Assembly (NCBI GenBank): GCA_013696525.1
Contig: JACCYK010000031.1
Location: 1-6,382, forward strand
Length of the DNA stretch: 6,382 bases
DNA from: Chloroflexia bacterium
GTDB lineage: Bacteria; Chloroflexota; Chloroflexia; Thermomicrobiales; UBA6265
Direction of reading: 5' to 3'
Numbering within the stretch: position 1 is the first letter of the stretch; every line of letters starts with the position of its first letter. The notes under the pieces were generated by a model, which was not told where the DNA came from, did no database searches, and saw only the letters and a list, made by a program, of their open reading frames with translations. Positions 4,704 to 6,382 of the stretch are shown in pieces. Both the position numbers and the translations under genes were made by a program.

Positions 4704-5381
4704 ATGCCAAACGAAATTGATCGCCACGAGATCAAGCGGCTGCTGGCGGAAGGCGCCCAACTCGTTGATGTGCTGCCTGCTGACGAATACGAGGCAGAGC
4801 ATATCGCCGGCGCCGTCAACATCCCGCTCAAGGCATTGAACCGGGAAACCGCAACCCGGCTCGACCCAAACCGCCCGGTGATCGTTTACTGTTGGGACTA
4901 CCAGTGAGACATGAGTCCCCGAGCCGCGTCGCGGCTCACTAGCCTCGGGTTTCGAGAGGTTTACGACTACGTTGCTGGCGAAGCCGATTGGTTTGCCTCG
5001 GGCTTGGCGCGGGAAGGGCGGGATGCAGCAATCCCCCGCGTCGGTGACGTGGCCCGCGGCGATGTTCCCACCTGTCGGTTGACCGATCTCGTCGGCGATG
5101 TGCAAGTGCGAGTCCGAACCGCGGGTTGGGATATCTGCTTGGTTGTGAACGACGAGTGTGTGGTCCTTGGCAGAATCCGCGCCCCTGCGCTGGCCGCGGA
5201 TTCGACAGTGCCGGTCGAGCAGGTCATGGAGGCGGGACCGACAACTGTTCGCCCCGACGCCCGCCTCGCGGACGTGGCTCATCGGATGCATGACAAGAAC
5301 ACGCACAGTGTTGTGGTCACGACATCCGACGGGCGATTGGTCGGACTCATACGCCGCGATGATGTCGGACGGACCCTCTGA
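4704..5381 (+). CDS. rhodanese-CBS protein with in-frame TGA (candidate selenoprotein)
   Basis: One continuous frame of 225 codons broken only by TGA at 4905-4907 (codon 68). The ATG at 4704 has GAGGAG 7 nt before it; an ATG at 4653 in the same frame has no such site. Residues 1-100 form a rhodanese domain: LVDVLPADEYEAEHIAGAVNIP, then a strand ending VIVYC with canonical catalytic Cys63, active-site loop C-W-D-Y-Q-(TGA)-D-M-S-P-R, then SLGFREVYDYVAGEADW. Rhodaneses transfer sulfane sulfur or act on thiols. Residues about 119-165 and 171-225 form two CBS motifs, the second clearer (TTVRPDARLADVAHRMH...SVVVTTSDGRLVGLIRRDDV), a usual ligand-sensing pair. From memory, relatives of this type have Cys at codon 68. 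Codon usage looks alike on both sides of the TGA (GC at third positions about 70% by rough hand count), as expected for one gene. Possibilities: Sec insertion, a recent TGC/TGT-to-TGA mutation, a sequencing error, or two proteins with restart at ATG 4911. TGA is a normal stop for three genes in this window, including this one. Confidence 0.75.
4908..4949 (+). promoter_or_regulatory. SECIS-like hairpin just after the in-frame TGA
   Basis: Bases 4921-4927 pair perfectly with 4931-4937 (GAGCCGC/GCGGCTC) around the 3-nt loop GTC. AGT (4914-4916) can pair with ACT (4938-4940) below it, leaving CCCC bulged on the 5' side. An alternative lower stem is 4918-4923 with 4944-4949. The apical loop starts 20 nt after the TGA and its first base is G. 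Bacterial selenocysteine-insertion elements lie directly 3' of the UGA inside the coding region, with a short G-containing apical loop at about this distance. The fit is to general rules only; GC-rich coding DNA makes such hairpins by chance fairly often. Confidence 0.4.
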
Positions 5382-5439
5382 TGCAGACCTTGGGAGTGTG
5401 GCAAACCCATCCGATCTCAGTGGGGCGAGAGGTGATGCG

Positions 5440-5697
5440 CTACGAGTGATCCTCTGGATCGGAGACGGGCGGCCGGGGCCGCCCAGGGCGGGGCAGGAAC
5501 GAGGTCGGGCCGAAGCTGGAATAGACGAGGGGGCCGACCACCGGCAGCATCAGGATCATCAGCGCCCAGACCACCTTGTTGTCGCCGCGGACGCGGGGCC
5601 GTTGCCACAGATCGCGCAAGGCCCAGCCGGCGAGGCCGAACTGGGCCACGATCCAGATCACGATCACCAGCGCCAAGAGCCAGGTTCGGTTTTCCAT
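5440..5697 (-). CDS. small PLDc_N-type two-helix membrane protein
   Basis: An 85-residue integral membrane protein of the PLDc_N (phospholipase D nuclease N-terminal-like) type, a short domain found alone or before cardiolipin synthase catalytic domains. Alone it has no known activity. Helix 1 is about residues 6-25 and helix 2 about 42-60; between them is RDLWQRPRVRGDNKVVW, and helix 2 ends in the family signature LPVVGPLVYSSFG. A Pro/Arg-rich tail with an acidic end follows. I take the ATG at 5697; AAGGA lies about 11 nt upstream, slightly far. The frame is open to 5781 but the extra N-terminus looks non-coding. It is convergent with the rhodanese-CBS gene (58-bp gap with no clear terminator) and divergent from the MFS gene. 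Confidence 0.85.
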   Translation of the reverse strand: MENRTWLLALVIVIWIVAQFGLAGWALRDLWQRPRVRGDNKVVWALMILMLPVVGPLVYSSFGPTSFLPRPGRPRPPVSDPEDHS

Positions 5698-5807
5698 TGG
5701 CCCGGTAATCCTTTTCCGCGATGCCGTGGTGGTGTAGCCTTCGCCCTCGCGCCCGTTGCAGAGTAGAACGCGCTGGCGCATCCTGGCGTGCCACGCGGGG
5801 TAGGGCG

Positions 5808-6382
5808 ATGGATCCGATCACGTTGCGGGCCGAGGCAACGGCCGAGGCCGAGCTGAGCCCGTCGGAGCCGGGGCAGTCGCTGGCCCGATTTTACGGGTAT
5901 CAGCTCGTGGCGGAGATCGGCCTCACCGGCGGCATCTGGATCCTCTATTTGCAACACCTGGGCCTGTCGCTGACCCAGATCGGGATCGCCGAGGCCGTCT
6001 TCCATTTGGCGCCGATCACCCTGGAGCTGCCTTCGGGATCGCTGGCCGACGTCTTTGGCCGCAAGTGGGCGCTGGCACTCAGCTCGCTCTGTGTCGCCCT
6101 CGCCGCGTTCTTGATGCTGATGGCCACGACGCTGGCGAATCCACTGTTGCTGGTCTTCCCGGCAATGTATCTCTCCGGCGCTTCATTCGCGTGTCGCTCC
6201 GGCTCGGCCCAGGCGTTTCTCTACGACTCCCTGGCGGAGCGAGGCGGGGCCGGCACCTTCTCGAAACTGTTGGGCCGGATTCTGTCCGCTTCCTATCTGC
6301 TGCTGGCGGTCACCACCTGGGTGGGCGCGGTACTGGCCGATGTCAACTTCGGCTGGCCATACGCGCTCACGGTCGCGGTCGG
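5808..6382 (+). CDS. MFS transporter, N-terminal part (runs off the window)
   Basis: Start of a major facilitator superfamily permease; 191 codons are visible and the frame is open at the edge. The ATG at 5808 is preceded by GGGG at 5797-5800. After a hydrophilic N-terminus (1-26) come helices at about 32-52, 60-72, 88-108, 112-130 and 157-178. Motif A, GSLADVFGRK (77-86), lies in the loop between helices 2 and 3 as expected, preceded by LELPSG, and FLYDSL (137-142) is typical of MFS efflux-type members. The substrate is unknown; drug or metabolite export is common for sequences of this look, but nothing here proves it. It is divergent from the PLDc_N gene, 110 bp away, with no promoter I would trust in between. 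Confidence 0.85.
   Translation, partial: MDPITLRAEATAEAELSPSEPGQSLARFYGYQLVAEIGLTGGIWILYLQHLGLSLTQIGIAEAVFHLAPITLELPSGSLADVFGRKWALALSSLCVALAAFLMLMATTLANPLLLVFPAMYLSGASFACRSGSAQAFLYDSLAERGGAGTFSKLLGRILSASYLLLAVTTWVGAVLADVNFGWPYALTVAV

Noticed and set aside
4634..4831. Longer N-terminus of the deacetylase (66 extra residues, ATG at 4831)
   Set aside because: It is antisense to the rhodanese gene, is Ser-rich without family similarity, and the family domain begins after the GTG at 4633.
4905..4907. TGA read as a sense codon through an alternative genetic code
   Set aside because: The deacetylase, coiled-coil and rhodanese-CBS genes all end at TGA, so TGA is an ordinary stop in this genome.

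Overview
The window is GC-rich DNA (third codon positions of the clearest genes are mostly G or C). It has short intergenic gaps, GTG and TTG starts, one apparently leaderless gene and a Shine-Dalgarno-driven extracytoplasmic NlpC/P60 protein. This suits a high-GC bacterium. A Chloroflexota (Thermomicrobia-like) or actinobacterial relative is my best guess, but there is no taxonomic marker in the window, so treat it as weak. I see no phage genes, insertion sequence, CRISPR array, rRNA or tRNA.

Layout. Positions 1-218 hold no gene I can support but carry strong hairpins downstream of the first gene. The left and middle of the window carry three genes on the minus strand, in transcription order: a zinc-dependent class II histone-deacetylase-like amidohydrolase (3638-4633), a 385-residue coiled-coil protein 46 nt behind it (2434-3591), and, after a 690-nt non-coding stretch, a secreted NlpC/P60 cell-wall hydrolase (219-1742). 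The non-coding stretch has an almost textbook minus-strand promoter about 440 nt upstream of the hydrolase start. The predicted mRNA would therefore carry a long leader rich in hairpins, including two copies of the same hairpin with an identical 8-nt loop.

Divergent from the deacetylase, 70 bp away, is a plus-strand gene for a rhodanese domain plus a pair of CBS domains (4704-5381). Its reading frame is intact except for a single in-frame TGA at codon 68, in the rhodanese active-site loop five residues after the canonical catalytic Cys. I expect Cys at this position from related proteins. A hairpin with a G at the start of its apical loop begins just downstream of the TGA, as in bacterial selenocysteine-insertion elements. 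This is the main discovery candidate of the window: a possible Sec-containing rhodanese-CBS protein. The competing explanations are a fresh nonsense mutation, a sequencing error or a split gene.

The right end has a small two-helix PLDc_N-type membrane protein on the minus strand (5440-5697), convergent with the rhodanese gene. Divergent from it is an MFS transporter on the plus strand that runs off the window (from 5808).

How the genes relate: the deacetylase and coiled-coil gene probably form one transcript. The deacetylase and rhodanese-CBS gene share a compact divergent promoter region, so they could be co-regulated, but a functional link is inference only. The NlpC gene looks independently and perhaps post-transcriptionally regulated through its long leader.
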